From Flavobacteriales bacterium (GTDB lineage: Bacteria > Bacteroidota > Bacteroidia > CAIKAF01): DNA of 64,000 nucleotides. The stretch covers positions 124,001 through 188,000 of the forward strand of contig JAKRSD010000012.1 of NCBI GenBank assembly GCA_022402535.1, read 5' to 3'. A model generated the notes under the pieces. It worked only from the letters and a program-made list of their open reading frames with translations. It made no database searches and was not told where the DNA came from. The position numbers were made by a program, and so were the translations under genes. Below are positions 35,803 through 44,788 of this stretch, in pieces (position 1 is the stretch's first letter; every line of letters starts with the position of its first letter).

Positions 35803-37200
35803 ATGAAACAGTTTATATACATTGTTCTTGTTATAAGTGGATTATACTATCAATCCACATATTCACAATGCACAAATAATTTGTTGACGAACGCTGATTT
35901 TAATGCAGGGTTAACAGGTTGGCAGACGTTCAACGGTTTTGTTCCTCCTCCTGTAAATCAAGTCCAAGGTTGCCTAAATAATTTTGTGGTATTAAGAGCT
36001 AACAATTTACCCCCTCAGGATGGAGACGGAATGTATCAGACCGTTCAGATTGACTCAGGTAAATGTTATAATCTGTGTATGTGTATGGGCATTCCATTGG
36101 GTGCCACATCTATGAACGATGTTCAGTTTTGGGCTGCCGACAATAATCCGGGAGTTACCTATAATTCTCTGATTAATAATACCTATCCGCCCGGCTCGGC
36201 TATGCTTATCGGCATTGAACAGGTAAATTTTCCTGCCACACCCCAACAATATTGTATAAACGGTTGGTATGCTCCCCAAAATTTTACAAGACTCATCATT
36301 TTCAACTCTACGCTTTCTCCCACTTCAGAAGTGCTGATTGACAATATCTGTCTGGAAGAAAGCGCCACATGCGCACTATGTGATTCAGCCAATATTCAGC
36401 CTTCGTTCACATTTACTAATAATGGGACTACAGCTCAATTTACAAACACATCCACTACTTCCCAAGGTTCTATTACGGCTTATGAGTGGAATTTTGGAGA
36501 TTTACCTAATTCTCCCAACGACACCTCCACCTTACAAAATCCAACCTATACTTTTTCAAGCATGGGAGCCTTTTTTGTGTGTTTAAAGGTATATGTACAG
36601 GTTGCCACAGCCGATGGCACCACCATTGAATGCGTGGACAGCGTTTGCATGGATATAACCCTGATGAACAATCCACCGCCCTGCGACACCACAGGAAACG
36701 GATTCACATATATCATAACCAATAATACCGTCTCTTTCACAGGAACTACGGGAGGCAGTGCAATCGGTTGGAATTGGAATTTTGGCGATCCGGCTTCGGG
36801 CCCCAACAATACTTCTTCACTCCAAAATCCTTCTCATACGTTTTCAGGACCAGGAACATACAACGTCTGTCTTATTATTTCTTATGCAGGAACAACCGGA
36901 ACACTTTGTTATGACACCATTTGTAAAAGCATTACCATATCCAATGTTGGCTTTGAGGAAATTCAATACGAAACAATATTCAGGATATTCCCCAATCCGG
37001 TTCAACATATTCTGTATATCCAATCTCCTGAAAATACAGTCATTCACATTTATGGAACGGATGGCAGACTAATTCGATCGGATTATTTAATCGATACGCA
37101 GCAGGCAATGGATGTTTCCATATTGAAATCGGGTATTTACTTTGTTGAATTCCGAAAAGCGGGTATGTTGCCCTACCGGAAAAAGTTTGTAAAAATGTAA
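35803..37200 (+). CDS. PKD-domain secreted protein with type A T9SS sorting domain
   Basis: 465 residues. Signal peptide to about TYSQ; an N-terminal Cys-rich jelly-roll-like domain (about 22-185, NLLTNADFNAGLTGW opening, NICLEES end); two PKD domains (about 200-290 and 300-385) each with WNFGD, a LQNPxxTFS segment and a Cys pair; and a type A sorting domain (about 390-465: IFPNPVQHILYI, IYGTDGRLI, LKSGIYFVEF). It is exported by T9SS and likely surface-attached. The stop is seven bases from the convergent glycosylase gene. Confidence 0.9.
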   Translation: MKQFIYIVLVISGLYYQSTYSQCTNNLLTNADFNAGLTGWQTFNGFVPPPVNQVQGCLNNFVVLRANNLPPQDGDGMYQTVQIDSGKCYNLCMCMGIPLGATSMNDVQFWAADNNPGVTYNSLINNTYPPGSAMLIGIEQVNFPATPQQYCINGWYAPQNFTRLIIFNSTLSPTSEVLIDNICLEESATCALCDSANIQPSFTFTNNGTTAQFTNTSTTSQGSITAYEWNFGDLPNSPNDTSTLQNPTYTFSSMGAFFVCLKVYVQVATADGTTIECVDSVCMDITLMNNPPPCDTTGNGFTYIITNNTVSFTGTTGGSAIGWNWNFGDPASGPNNTSSLQNPSHTFSGPGTYNVCLIISYAGTTGTLCYDTICKSITISNVGFEEIQYETIFRIFPNPVQHILYIQSPENTVIHIYGTDGRLIRSDYLIDTQQAMDVSILKSGIYFVEFRKAGMLPYRKKFVKM

Positions 37201-37207
37201 GGAGATT

Positions 37208-37804
37208 TTACTTCCCGTCTTTCCAAGCCCAAATATACCGGGTGGCCAAGCTGCGGTGGGGTTTCCAAGACTCTGCAATTTCTGTCATGCGGGTTTTCTT
37301 TTCTTTCATTGTCATTACAGAAGGCAAAGAATACAACTTTTCCATACCTTTTATGATACCGTAATCATCCACGGGAAATACATCGGGCCTTTGCATGGCA
37401 AATATGAGCAGCATTTCCACCGTCCACCTGCCCACACCTTTTATCTGTGTCAGATGACGAATTACAGCTTCATCTTCCAATGCATTTACATATTCATCCG
37501 TCATATTTTGGGTTAGGGAAAACTCGGCGATGTTTTTAATATACCCTGATTTTTGAGCCGATAACCCCACGGCACGGAATGTTTCCAAAGGAATCGAAAT
37601 TATTCGCTCTGCCTCGGGAAAATAATCTGGAAACAAAGCTTCAAACCGCCCATAAATGGTTGATGCCGCTTTACCGCTTAACTGTTGATACACCACAGAA
37701 CGAATCAGATAGGAATAATAATCACTCACCGGACTCAGTACCGGCAATAGGATATTTTTTACCGCTTTAGAAAGCACAGGGTCGTTGAACGGCAGCATTT
37801 TCAT
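37208..37804 (-). CDS. DNA-3-methyladenine glycosylase II-like (HhH-GPD) base-excision enzyme
   Basis: 198 residues. The helix-hairpin-helix is LTQIKGVGRWTVEMLL (118-133) and the catalytic Asp is in FPVDDYGI (143-150), the AlkA/MAG arrangement; no iron-sulfur Cys cluster follows. It removes alkylated purines from DNA. It overlaps the preceding ligA gene by four bases, so a glycosylase and the NAD-dependent ligase are translated together, which makes biological sense for base-excision repair. Confidence 0.9.
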   Translation of the reverse strand: MKMLPFNDPVLSKAVKNILLPVLSPVSDYYSYLIRSVVYQQLSGKAASTIYGRFEALFPDYFPEAERIISIPLETFRAVGLSAQKSGYIKNIAEFSLTQNMTDEYVNALEDEAVIRHLTQIKGVGRWTVEMLLIFAMQRPDVFPVDDYGIIKGMEKLYSLPSVMTMKEKKTRMTEIAESWKPHRSLATRYIWAWKDGK

Positions 37805-39846
37805 TGACCGATAAGAGCAAAAAATGAATCTTCAGAAAGTAGCGGAACACCCAGACTTTCCGCCTTTTTCACTTTATCGGGACCCGGTTTATCTCCCGCA
37901 AGCAGATAATCTGTTTTTTTGGTAACTCCCGAAGTGCTTTTGCCTCCGTTTTGTTCAATGATTTTTTTCAGCTCATCGCGCGAAACACGACTGAAAACAC
38001 CCGATATCACAAAGGTTTTACCTTCCAGTTTCGTACTCATTTTTTGCAGTTTAGATTCATCGAGGGTAAACTGCACACCATATGATTTAAGCCGTTGGCA
38101 AAGCAAACGGTTTTCTTCGTTACCGAACCATTCTTTCACACTTTCCGCAATGCGGATTCCTATTTCTTCCACCGAAGCCAATTCCTCAATTCCAGCAGCC
38201 GAAAGAGCCTCCAGATTATGAAAGGCAAACGCCAACTTTTTAGCCACCGTTTCGCCCACATAGCGTATTCCTAGACCAAAAAGTACCCGTTCAAAAGGAA
38301 TAGATTTAGAGGCTTCTATTCCTTCCAGTATATTTTTAGCGGAAAGTTCCTTATAGCCTTCCATGGATAAAACCTGCTCGGCACGAAGGATGTATAAATC
38401 CGCAGGATTTTTTATAAAACCGGATTTCAATAACTCTTCCAGCGTTTTTTCGCCCAGCGTATTGATATCCAAGGCTTTTTTGCTTACAAAATGAATGAGT
38501 TTACCCAGAATAATCGGCGGACAGCCTTTTTCGTTGGGACAGTAATAAGCAGCCTCCCCTTCGGCTCTCACGAGGGCCGTTTGGCACTCAGGACAGTTTT
38601 GTATAAAATGAACCGGCTTTGCTCCGGGTTGCCGTTTACTGATGTCCACGCCTGTAATTTTAGGGATGATTTCACCGCCTTTTTCCACAAACACGGTATC
38701 CCCTTCGTGAAGATCTAACTGAGAAATGATGTCCGCATTATGCAAAGAGGCTCTTTTTACGGTGGTTCCGGCCAGCTGAACGGGTTTTAGGTTGGCTACC
38801 GGCGTTACGGCTCCCGTCCGGCCCACCTGATAAGAAACCGATAAGAGCACGGTGGCTTCGTTTTGAGGTTTGTATTTGAAGGCCGTGGCCCAACGGGGCG
38901 ATTTGGCCGTAAAACCCAACGAACGTTGAAAACCGTAATTATTCACTTTAATTACGATGCCATCCGTTTCGTAATCCAACGTATTTCGGCGTGTTTCCCA
39001 TTCGTGGATAAAATGCAATACTTCCGAAATTCCCTTTACCCTTCGGGCAAAAGGATTGATTTTAAATCCCCAAACGGCCGATTGTTCCAGATTTTCGAAA
39101 TGAGAACTGAATGGCAGATTATCACCCAACATGCCATACACAAAACAATCCAATTTGCGGGCTGCCACGGCTTTGCTGTCCTGCTGTTTCAGCGTTCCTG
39201 CAGCTGCATTACGTGGGTTTTTCAATAGTTTGTCGGTGATTTCATCTTCATGTAATCCTTTATCTTCCAATTCAGCCCGAATAGCCTCATTGATAGCCAA
39301 AAAAACCGGGGAAGGCATAAATATTTCACCCCGCATTTCAAATAAATCCGGCCATCCTGAGCCCATTAGTGTAAGCGGAATACTGTTCACGGTGCGCACA
39401 TTGGCGGTAATATCATCGCCTTTGGTACCGTCTCCGCGGGTTACTGCCCTCACCAATCGGCCTTTTTCATATAACAGAGATATGGCTGCCCCGTCAATTT
39501 TTAATTCACATACATACTCAATTTCTACTTCTTGTAAGGTTTCCCGCACTCTACGGTCAAAATCAAACAATTCTTCTTCGTTATAAGTATTATCCAACGA
39601 GAGCATGGGAAAACGATGTTCTGCCACGGGAAACTTTTTGGTGATATCTCCCCCCACCCGTTTGGTAGGCGAATTGGGATCGGCCAACTGCGGAAACTCC
39701 TTTTCCAGCGCTTCCAGTTCTTTCAGCTTCATGTCAAAATCATAATCACTGATTACCGGCGCAGCCTTCACGTAATACAGATAATTATGTCGGTTCAGCT
39801 CCTCCGTGAGGATTGCGATACGTTCTTGTGCTTCAAAAATATCCAT
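37801..39846 (-). CDS. ligA: NAD-dependent DNA ligase
   Basis: 681 residues, normal length. The adenylation motif CELKIDG places the reactive Lys at K116. The order adenylation domain, OB fold, four-Cys zinc finger (FIQNCPECQTAL ... YYCPNEKGC, about 403-428), helix-hairpin-helix repeats and a C-terminal BRCT domain (about 600-681, GKTFVISGVFSRVSRDEL) is complete. It seals nicks in replication and repair using NAD. Confidence 0.97.
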   Translation of the reverse strand: MDIFEAQERIAILTEELNRHNYLYYVKAAPVISDYDFDMKLKELEALEKEFPQLADPNSPTKRVGGDITKKFPVAEHRFPMLSLDNTYNEEELFDFDRRVRETLQEVEIEYVCELKIDGAAISLLYEKGRLVRAVTRGDGTKGDDITANVRTVNSIPLTLMGSGWPDLFEMRGEIFMPSPVFLAINEAIRAELEDKGLHEDEITDKLLKNPRNAAAGTLKQQDSKAVAARKLDCFVYGMLGDNLPFSSHFENLEQSAVWGFKINPFARRVKGISEVLHFIHEWETRRNTLDYETDGIVIKVNNYGFQRSLGFTAKSPRWATAFKYKPQNEATVLLSVSYQVGRTGAVTPVANLKPVQLAGTTVKRASLHNADIISQLDLHEGDTVFVEKGGEIIPKITGVDISKRQPGAKPVHFIQNCPECQTALVRAEGEAAYYCPNEKGCPPIILGKLIHFVSKKALDINTLGEKTLEELLKSGFIKNPADLYILRAEQVLSMEGYKELSAKNILEGIEASKSIPFERVLFGLGIRYVGETVAKKLAFAFHNLEALSAAGIEELASVEEIGIRIAESVKEWFGNEENRLLCQRLKSYGVQFTLDESKLQKMSTKLEGKTFVISGVFSRVSRDELKKIIEQNGGKSTSGVTKKTDYLLAGDKPGPDKVKKAESLGVPLLSEDSFFALIGQ

Positions 39847-39885
39847 AGAGAAATAGCGCTTAAAGGTAATACCTGAATATGTATT

Positions 39886-40500
39886 CTATACCTCTTTACC
39901 CGGGTAAAAACGCCGCATTTCTTGGGCAAGCGCTTTATTATGCGTTTCTAACTCATTCAAAATACGCAAGAAATCTTGGGGATTACGGTTTTGACTTAAT
40001 TTAAAAGCCGCTTGAATGGATGTTTCCTCTATGTTGAATCCGGTAATCATATTCATGTAGGAATCAATAAGCGATGAGGGTAATTCGTGCGGATTTATAT
40101 GTCCGCTTACTGTTTTTTCGTGATGAAAAGTCAGTTCATTCAATCTTGCAAACAGTTCTTCCTGAGTTTGTTTTTTCACCTTTCCATATACATGTACAGC
40201 CATATAATTCCATGTGGGCACATTGGGATGACCGTACCACGAAGAAGAAACATATCCGTGAGTTCCGGTGAAAATAAGTTGCACCTCCTGTCCGTCACTC
40301 AAAAGAGAAAGTGGATTTTTATTGGCAAGATGGGTGTAGAACCTACGAATGCCATTTTCTTCAGAAATCACAAAAGGAAGATGAGCCGAAAGTATCCGTC
40401 CCTGCGGATTTACAGCGGATAAAATACCAAAAGAATGTAGGGATAAAAAAGTGCGGATGGCCTCATTATCGGTAATTTCAAATTCGGGCGGTATGTACAT
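39886..40500 (-). CDS. PaiB-like FMN-binding split-barrel protein
   Basis: 204 residues. MYIPPEFEITDN at the start, then GRILSAHLPFV, FYTHLANKNP, WYGHPNVPTWNYMAVHVYG and MITGFNIEETSIQAAFKLSQNR are the standard blocks of the PaiB/FMN-binding family. Bacillus PaiB was described as a transcriptional repressor of sporulation and protease genes, but the fold is that of a flavin or heme split barrel and a redox role is equally plausible. It lies between ligA and gpsA on the same strand. Confidence 0.9.
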   Translation of the reverse strand: MYIPPEFEITDNEAIRTFLSLHSFGILSAVNPQGRILSAHLPFVISEENGIRRFYTHLANKNPLSLLSDGQEVQLIFTGTHGYVSSSWYGHPNVPTWNYMAVHVYGKVKKQTQEELFARLNELTFHHEKTVSGHINPHELPSSLIDSYMNMITGFNIEETSIQAAFKLSQNRNPQDFLRILNELETHNKALAQEMRRFYPGKEV

Positions 40501-40506
40501 AATTGT

Positions 40507-41493
40507 TTAATGAATTTGGCTTTGCAGCGTTTTTATGGCTTCTCCGGCAGGTAGTCCTTCATGCATGCAGGCATACACCATTTCTATGATGGGAAAACCT
40601 TTTAAATCAAACCGTATATCCAGTCCTTTAACGGCATAATATCCTTCGGCTACCATCGCCATTTCGGTTTTAGCTTCCGCCGGACTGTATCCTCTGCCCA
40701 CCAGCATGCCAAAGCCACGGTTGCGGCTGTGAGGCGAATAACAGGTAACCAATAAATCGCCCAGATAAGCACTATGGTTTACGTCGCGCTCCGTACCCGG
40801 AAAATGCGTATTCAAAAACAATTCGGTTTCACGGGCAGCGGCACTCACCAATACGGATAAAAAATTATCGCCACATCCTGTTCCCAAGGCAATTCCACAG
40901 GCTACAGCCATTACGTTTTTCAGCACGGCTGAAAACTCAACGCCCCGCAAATCGCTCGAGCTGCTGCATGAAATATAGCCGGGATTAAATAAATCGGTGT
41001 AGGTTTTCAAAGGCAAAATTCCGTTTCCGGCCATGGTGAGGTACGAACGTTTTTCCTTGGCTACTTCTTCGCTGTGGCAGGGGCCGCCAATCATAAACAG
41101 GTTATCGCGGTTTACTTTTCCGCTCAATTCGAGCCATTCGGTAACGGTGAGCTGATGCTTGGGAATCAATCCTTTTGCTGCGGAAATCACAGGACCTGCA
41201 TACGAGGACAACGGAAGTTGTTCCAACACTTCGCCCGAAAAAGCGGCCGGCAGGGCCACCACCAAAGCATCTGTATTTTCAGGCAATTCAGGCAGTCCCG
41301 TTTGTGTGGTAATTCTTGAGGAATCTAATTTTATATCTGATAAATACACCGGATTTCGTCCCGTACTACTGATTGCATTGGCCACATCGGGGCGACGGAT
41401 ATACCAGGTTAAGGCATATTCGGGAGAATCCAAGATTATTTTAGCCAGGGCGGTTCCCCAGCTTCCGGCTCCTATTAATACAATGTTTTTCAT
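40507..41493 (-). CDS. gpsA: Glycerol-3-phosphate dehydrogenase [NAD(P)+]
   Basis: 328 residues. Rossmann motif VLIGAGSWGTALAKI (about 5-19), the SAAKGL segment with the catalytic-region Lys (near 109), GGPCHSEEVA and the C-terminal domain with NVMAVACGIALGTGCGDNF and SHNRGFG-like SRNRGFGMLVGRG. It reduces dihydroxyacetone phosphate to sn-glycerol-3-phosphate for phospholipids. It sits six bases upstream of the PaiB-like gene and 13 after kdsC. Confidence 0.95.
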   Translation of the reverse strand: MKNIVLIGAGSWGTALAKIILDSPEYALTWYIRRPDVANAISSTGRNPVYLSDIKLDSSRITTQTGLPELPENTDALVVALPAAFSGEVLEQLPLSSYAGPVISAAKGLIPKHQLTVTEWLELSGKVNRDNLFMIGGPCHSEEVAKEKRSYLTMAGNGILPLKTYTDLFNPGYISCSSSSDLRGVEFSAVLKNVMAVACGIALGTGCGDNFLSVLVSAAARETELFLNTHFPGTERDVNHSAYLGDLLVTCYSPHSRNRGFGMLVGRGYSPAEAKTEMAMVAEGYYAVKGLDIRFDLKGFPIIEMVYACMHEGLPAGEAIKTLQSQIH

Positions 41494-41506
41494 ATCCGGC
41501 TTTATT

Positions 41507-42013
41507 TTATTCGGGAAAAAGCAACAACTCCCTAAAAGCCCTGTCTGCCAATTCTCTAAAGCATCCGCCTCCGCCTTGGGAACGCAAAACTAAGGTGGCT
41601 TTTTTTCTGATCAGCTCATCGGCATCAGCCGGACAAACCCCTACTCCTGCCAATTGAAATGCATCCCAATCATTTAAATCATCGCCCATATAGAGCACAT
41701 TTTCAGGTTGCAGATTTAACTCATCCATCCACTTTTGGAGTAATACCGATTTTTTTTCATTGCCGGCATACCAGGTTTCCAAACCCAGCATGTCTGCTCG
41801 TTTTTTTATGATATCCACATTTTTACTGTGGGATAAAATCGCCACGCAGATTCCGTTTTTATTGAGCCGGCTCATGGCCAGTCCGTCGCGAGCATTAAAC
41901 TTTTTAATTTCTTCGCCTGAAGCGGTGAGATAAATCCCTGCATCTGTGAGAGTACCGTCGGCATCTAAGGCAATCAATTTTATTTTGTGAGGCTCAAATC
42001 CTAATTCTTCCAT
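41507..42013 (-). CDS. kdsC: KdsC-like 3-deoxy-D-manno-octulosonate 8-phosphate phosphatase
   Basis: 168 residues, HAD superfamily without a cap domain. The nucleophile motif is DADGTLTD (D17, D19), then LSHSKNVDIIKKRADMLG and GNEKKSVLLQ, and finally YMGDDLNDWDAF and the glycine-rich end SQGGGGCFRELAD that closes the active site of the neighbouring subunit in KdsC tetramers. It releases phosphate from KDO-8-phosphate on the way to lipopolysaccharide core sugar. The N-terminal 9 residues are slightly longer than usual. Confidence 0.9.
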   Translation of the reverse strand: MEELGFEPHKIKLIALDADGTLTDAGIYLTASGEEIKKFNARDGLAMSRLNKNGICVAILSHSKNVDIIKKRADMLGLETWYAGNEKKSVLLQKWMDELNLQPENVLYMGDDLNDWDAFQLAGVGVCPADADELIRKKATLVLRSQGGGGCFRELADRAFRELLLFPE

Positions 42014-42059
42014 AGGTTGCTAAAGTAATGATTTTGTCCGGGTTTATACACCTACTAAA

Positions 42060-42093
42060 AACAAAGAAGTCCTCCCGAATCGGAAGGACTTCT
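42060..42093 (-). terminator. Rho-independent terminator of rplS
   Basis: AGAAGTCCT / AGGACTTCT stem (42065-42073 and 42085-42093) followed on the minus strand by TTGTTTTT. It lies 22 bases after the rplS stop and before kdsC. Confidence 0.82.
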
Positions 42094-42114
42094 CCTGTAT
42101 AAACGTAATGTATA

Positions 42115-42465
42115 TTAGCTGCGCTTTTCTTTGATACGGGCTGCTTTACCTTGAAGTTCGCGTAGATAAAACAGGCGGGCACGACGTACCTTACCTTTTT
42201 TAACGATGCTGATTCCGGTAATGAAAGGAGAGTTAACAGGGAAAATACGCTCTACACCTACACCGTTAGAAATTTTACGAACTGTAAATGTTTCGGTAGC
42301 CCCCTCGCCACGACGCTGGATAACAACGCCCTGAAAATTTTGAACACGCTCTTTGTTACCTTCAACTATTTTGTAAGAAACCACGATAGTATCACCGCTT
42401 TTGAAAGCAGGAAGTTCGTTCTTGTTAATGAGCGTGTCTTGTACGTATTGAATCAGGTTTTCCAT
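42115..42465 (-). CDS. rplS: 50S ribosomal protein L19
   Basis: 116 residues. The segments [50 protein letters not shown] and [26 protein letters not shown] (shown in pieces of the conserved protein) are diagnostic. L19 sits at the interface of the ribosomal subunits. It is monocistronic here, with its own promoter, a hairpin in the leader and its own terminator. Confidence 0.97.
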   Translation of the reverse strand: MENLIQYVQDTLINKNELPAFKSGDTIVVSYKIVEGNKERVQNFQGVVIQRRGEGATETFTVRKISNGVGVERIFPVNSPFITGISIVKKGKVRRARLFYLRELQGKAARIKEKRS

Positions 42466-42481
42466 TTCCTTTAATATTAAT

Positions 42482-42498
42482 ACCCCTATTTTGGGGGT
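42482..42498 (-). promoter_or_regulatory. Hairpin in the rplS leader
   Basis: ACCCC (42482-42486) and GGGGT (42494-42498) can pair around a seven-base loop. It falls at the very 5' end of the predicted rplS transcript (the -7 box is at 42500-42507) and 17 bases upstream of the start codon. It could stabilise the mRNA or take part in feedback by L19. Confidence 0.5.
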
Positions 42499-42499
42499 G

Positions 42500-42528
42500 C
42501 AAACATAGCGCTTTTTTTTTATTTCAAA
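42500..42528 (-). promoter_or_regulatory. Promoter of rplS
   Basis: On the minus strand, TTTG (42525-42528), a 17-base spacer and TATGTTTG (42500-42507) match the consensus at its shortest allowed spacing. Confidence 0.75.
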
Positions 42529-42639
42529 AACTACGATTCAAAATTACATGATTTTTTCTTCACAATACCCTTTTGAAAAGAATGGTTATAAATTGGGAAG
42601 CCGAAGTTATTTAACCTTTAATCGTATTTTACAATTCAC

Positions 42640-42660
42640 TAAATTTGAGTTCACTCAAAT
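42640..42660 (+). promoter_or_regulatory. -7 box overlapped by an inverted repeat, upstream of a small basic ORF
   Basis: TAAATTTG at 42640-42647 fits the -7 consensus. It overlaps the perfect inverted repeat ATTTGAGT-TC-ACTCAAAT (42643-42660), which ends nine bases before the ATG at 42670. No TTG is seen at the -33 position (TTTA at 42617-42620). The repeat is either an operator or a leader hairpin. Confidence 0.55.
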
Positions 42661-42669
42661 CTATTTAAC

Positions 42670-42819
42670 ATGAAAAAGAATGCTAATTCAGATCCTAAAA
42701 AACCCGAATCTAAAAAACCACGTCCTGAAATCAGAGATGACCTTGACAGCAGAAAAAACCGAGAGGCCGGCTATAAAGGGGACATCAGCAAAAAAGGAGA
42801 CCGAAAGAAAAAAGAATAA
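42670..42819 (+). CDS. Small Lys-rich protein, 49 residues
   Basis: The ATG at 42670 opens a 49-codon frame ending in TAA at 42817-42819. The product is very hydrophilic: KKNANSDPKKPESKKPRPE, then IRDDLDSRKNREAGYKGD and a tail of Lys. It has no membrane helix and looks disordered. Support comes from the consensus -7 box upstream and from its isolated position between two minus-strand genes. Function unknown; RNA or ribosome binding is only a composition-based guess. Confidence 0.55.
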   Translation: MKKNANSDPKKPESKKPRPEIRDDLDSRKNREAGYKGDISKKGDRKKKE

Positions 42820-42842
42820 AGCATTCTTTGGGGTGGTTTATG

Positions 42843-44663
42843 TTAACCTATCATTTCGAGAGATCGTTTGATAAAGCCCGTCAACTCTTCGCCTTTCAAT
42901 AAATTTTTACCCAAGAGGGCTAAATCTATAGCCTGCTTGGCTACTTTTTCACGCGCATTTTCGTCTGATTCGGTCAAAATTTTTCCCATAAGCGGGTGAT
43001 TGGTATTCAACACGAGATTATAACTCTCAGGCAGATTGCCGAACATACTCATACCTCCTCCGCCTACGGCATTCATTTCTGTCATTCGGCGCATGAATTC
43101 ATTTTGGGTTACAATCACGGGCGAATCCGTTTCTGACAGCACTTCACACTGCAGCACAAATTTCTGACTGTCAGTTACTTTTTCAAAAACAGATTTTATT
43201 GTATTGGTTTCCTCTTCAGACAGTTTACTGAATTGTTCTTCGCCCTTATCAATCAGTTTGTCAATGGAATCTGAATCTACCCGGGCAAACTTCACCTCCG
43301 GGAATTTTCCTTCCAGGTGTTGTAACAAATGCGCATCCAAGGGAGTATTTAAAATGAGCACTTCATAGCCTTTTTCTTTTGCCCTTTGAATGTAACTGTG
43401 TTCTTTATCCTTGTCAGAAGTATATAATACAACCAGTTTATTGTTTTTATCGGTCTGAATGGGTTTTAAGGCTTCCTGCCATTCTGCCCAAGATTTAAAT
43501 TCGCCTCCGGCACTTTGGAATAATAAAAACTTGGCCGCTCTTTCAGCAAATTTTTCATCTGTCAGCATGCCATAGGCCACAAACAGCTTAATATCTTCCC
43601 ACTTTTCTTCCAACTCGGGGCGGCTGTTTTTAAACATCTCTTCCAAGCGGTCTGCCACTTTTTTGGTGATGTGATTACTGATTTTTTTCACATTCGGATC
43701 ACCCTGTAGGTAAGAACGCGAAACATTGAGCGGAATATCAGGAGAATCGAGCACACCATGGAGCAGCATTAAAAAATCGGGCACGATACCTTCTACCGAA
43801 TCCGTAACAAATACGCGGTTGCTGTAAAGGCTGATTTTATTTTTCTGAAGTTCAAGCCTTCCGTCAATTTTAGGAAAATACAATACACCGGTGAGTGTAA
43901 AGGGATAATCCACATTCAGATGAATATGAAATAACGGATCCTGAAACGTCATCGGGTACAATTCTCTGTAAAAAGTATTGTATTCTTCGGCAGATAAATC
44001 GGCCGGTTTTTTAGTCCAGATAGGTTCTACGGCATTTACCTGTTGGCCATTAAACCAAATGGGCACCGGCATGAACTTGCAGAATTTTTTGAGCAATCCT
44101 GTAATTTTATCTTCTGACAGATACTCCGCACCGGTTTCATTCAAATGCAGAATAATATCTGTTCCTCGTTCCGTTCTTTCAGCGGTTTCTTCCAACGTAA
44201 ATGAAGTGGAACCGTCACAAATCCATTTAACCGCAGGGGCGTCTGTATAGGATTTAGTAATGATTTCCACATTATCGGCCACCATAAACGCCGAATAGAA
44301 ACCAAGCCCAAAGTGTCCGATTATTCCTGCCGGTGAGTCGTTTTTAAATTTTTCCACAAACTCTTTAGCTCCCGAAAAGGCAATCCTGTTGATGTATTTA
44401 TCCACTTCCTCTTCGCTCATACCGATTCCGGTATCTTTCACGGTGAGGGTTTTTGCTTCTTTATCTATCGAAATTTCAATTTTAAGTTCTCCGATTTCGC
44501 CCTGTACTTCTCCTTTTTCTGCCAAGGTTTTAAGCTTGGTGCAGGCATCGGTGGCGTTAGACACTAATTCGCGTAAAAAAATTTCCTGTTCGCTGTAAAG
44601 GAACTTTTTGATGATAGGAAAAATGTTTTCTGTTTCTACACTGATTGTACCTTGTTTGCTCAT
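42843..44663 (-). CDS. htpG: Chaperone HtpG (Hsp90)
   Basis: 606 residues. The ATP-binding N-domain has FLRELVSNATDAC (about 24-36, with the catalytic Glu), VKDTGIGMSEEEV and GHFGLGFYSAFMVAD; the middle domain has the conserved SNRVFVTD and LNVSRSYLQGDPNV blocks. The C-terminal dimerisation domain is present but the protein is somewhat shorter than E. coli HtpG. ATP-dependent folding chaperone in the cytoplasm. Confidence 0.97.
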   Translation of the reverse strand: MSKQGTISVETENIFPIIKKFLYSEQEIFLRELVSNATDACTKLKTLAEKGEVQGEIGELKIEISIDKEAKTLTVKDTGIGMSEEEVDKYINRIAFSGAKEFVEKFKNDSPAGIIGHFGLGFYSAFMVADNVEIITKSYTDAPAVKWICDGSTSFTLEETAERTERGTDIILHLNETGAEYLSEDKITGLLKKFCKFMPVPIWFNGQQVNAVEPIWTKKPADLSAEEYNTFYRELYPMTFQDPLFHIHLNVDYPFTLTGVLYFPKIDGRLELQKNKISLYSNRVFVTDSVEGIVPDFLMLLHGVLDSPDIPLNVSRSYLQGDPNVKKISNHITKKVADRLEEMFKNSRPELEEKWEDIKLFVAYGMLTDEKFAERAAKFLLFQSAGGEFKSWAEWQEALKPIQTDKNNKLVVLYTSDKDKEHSYIQRAKEKGYEVLILNTPLDAHLLQHLEGKFPEVKFARVDSDSIDKLIDKGEEQFSKLSEEETNTIKSVFEKVTDSQKFVLQCEVLSETDSPVIVTQNEFMRRMTEMNAVGGGGMSMFGNLPESYNLVLNTNHPLMGKILTESDENAREKVAKQAIDLALLGKNLLKGEELTGFIKRSLEMIG

Positions 44664-44732
44664 AACTACTTTTCTTTGGATACCAGCTTCTCAAACGGAA
44701 TACCAAGCGTTTTTACTCTGACAAATTGACGC

Positions 44733-44768
44733 AAAAAAAAATCCTGTTCTTAATACAGAACAGGATTT
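44733..44768 (-). terminator. Rho-independent terminator of the M23 peptidase gene
   Basis: AAATCCTGTTCT / AGAACAGGATTT with a six-base loop, followed on the minus strand by a long T-run. It ends 20 bases after the peptidase stop. Confidence 0.9.
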
Positions 44769-44788
44769 AAATACGATTTTATACTGTT

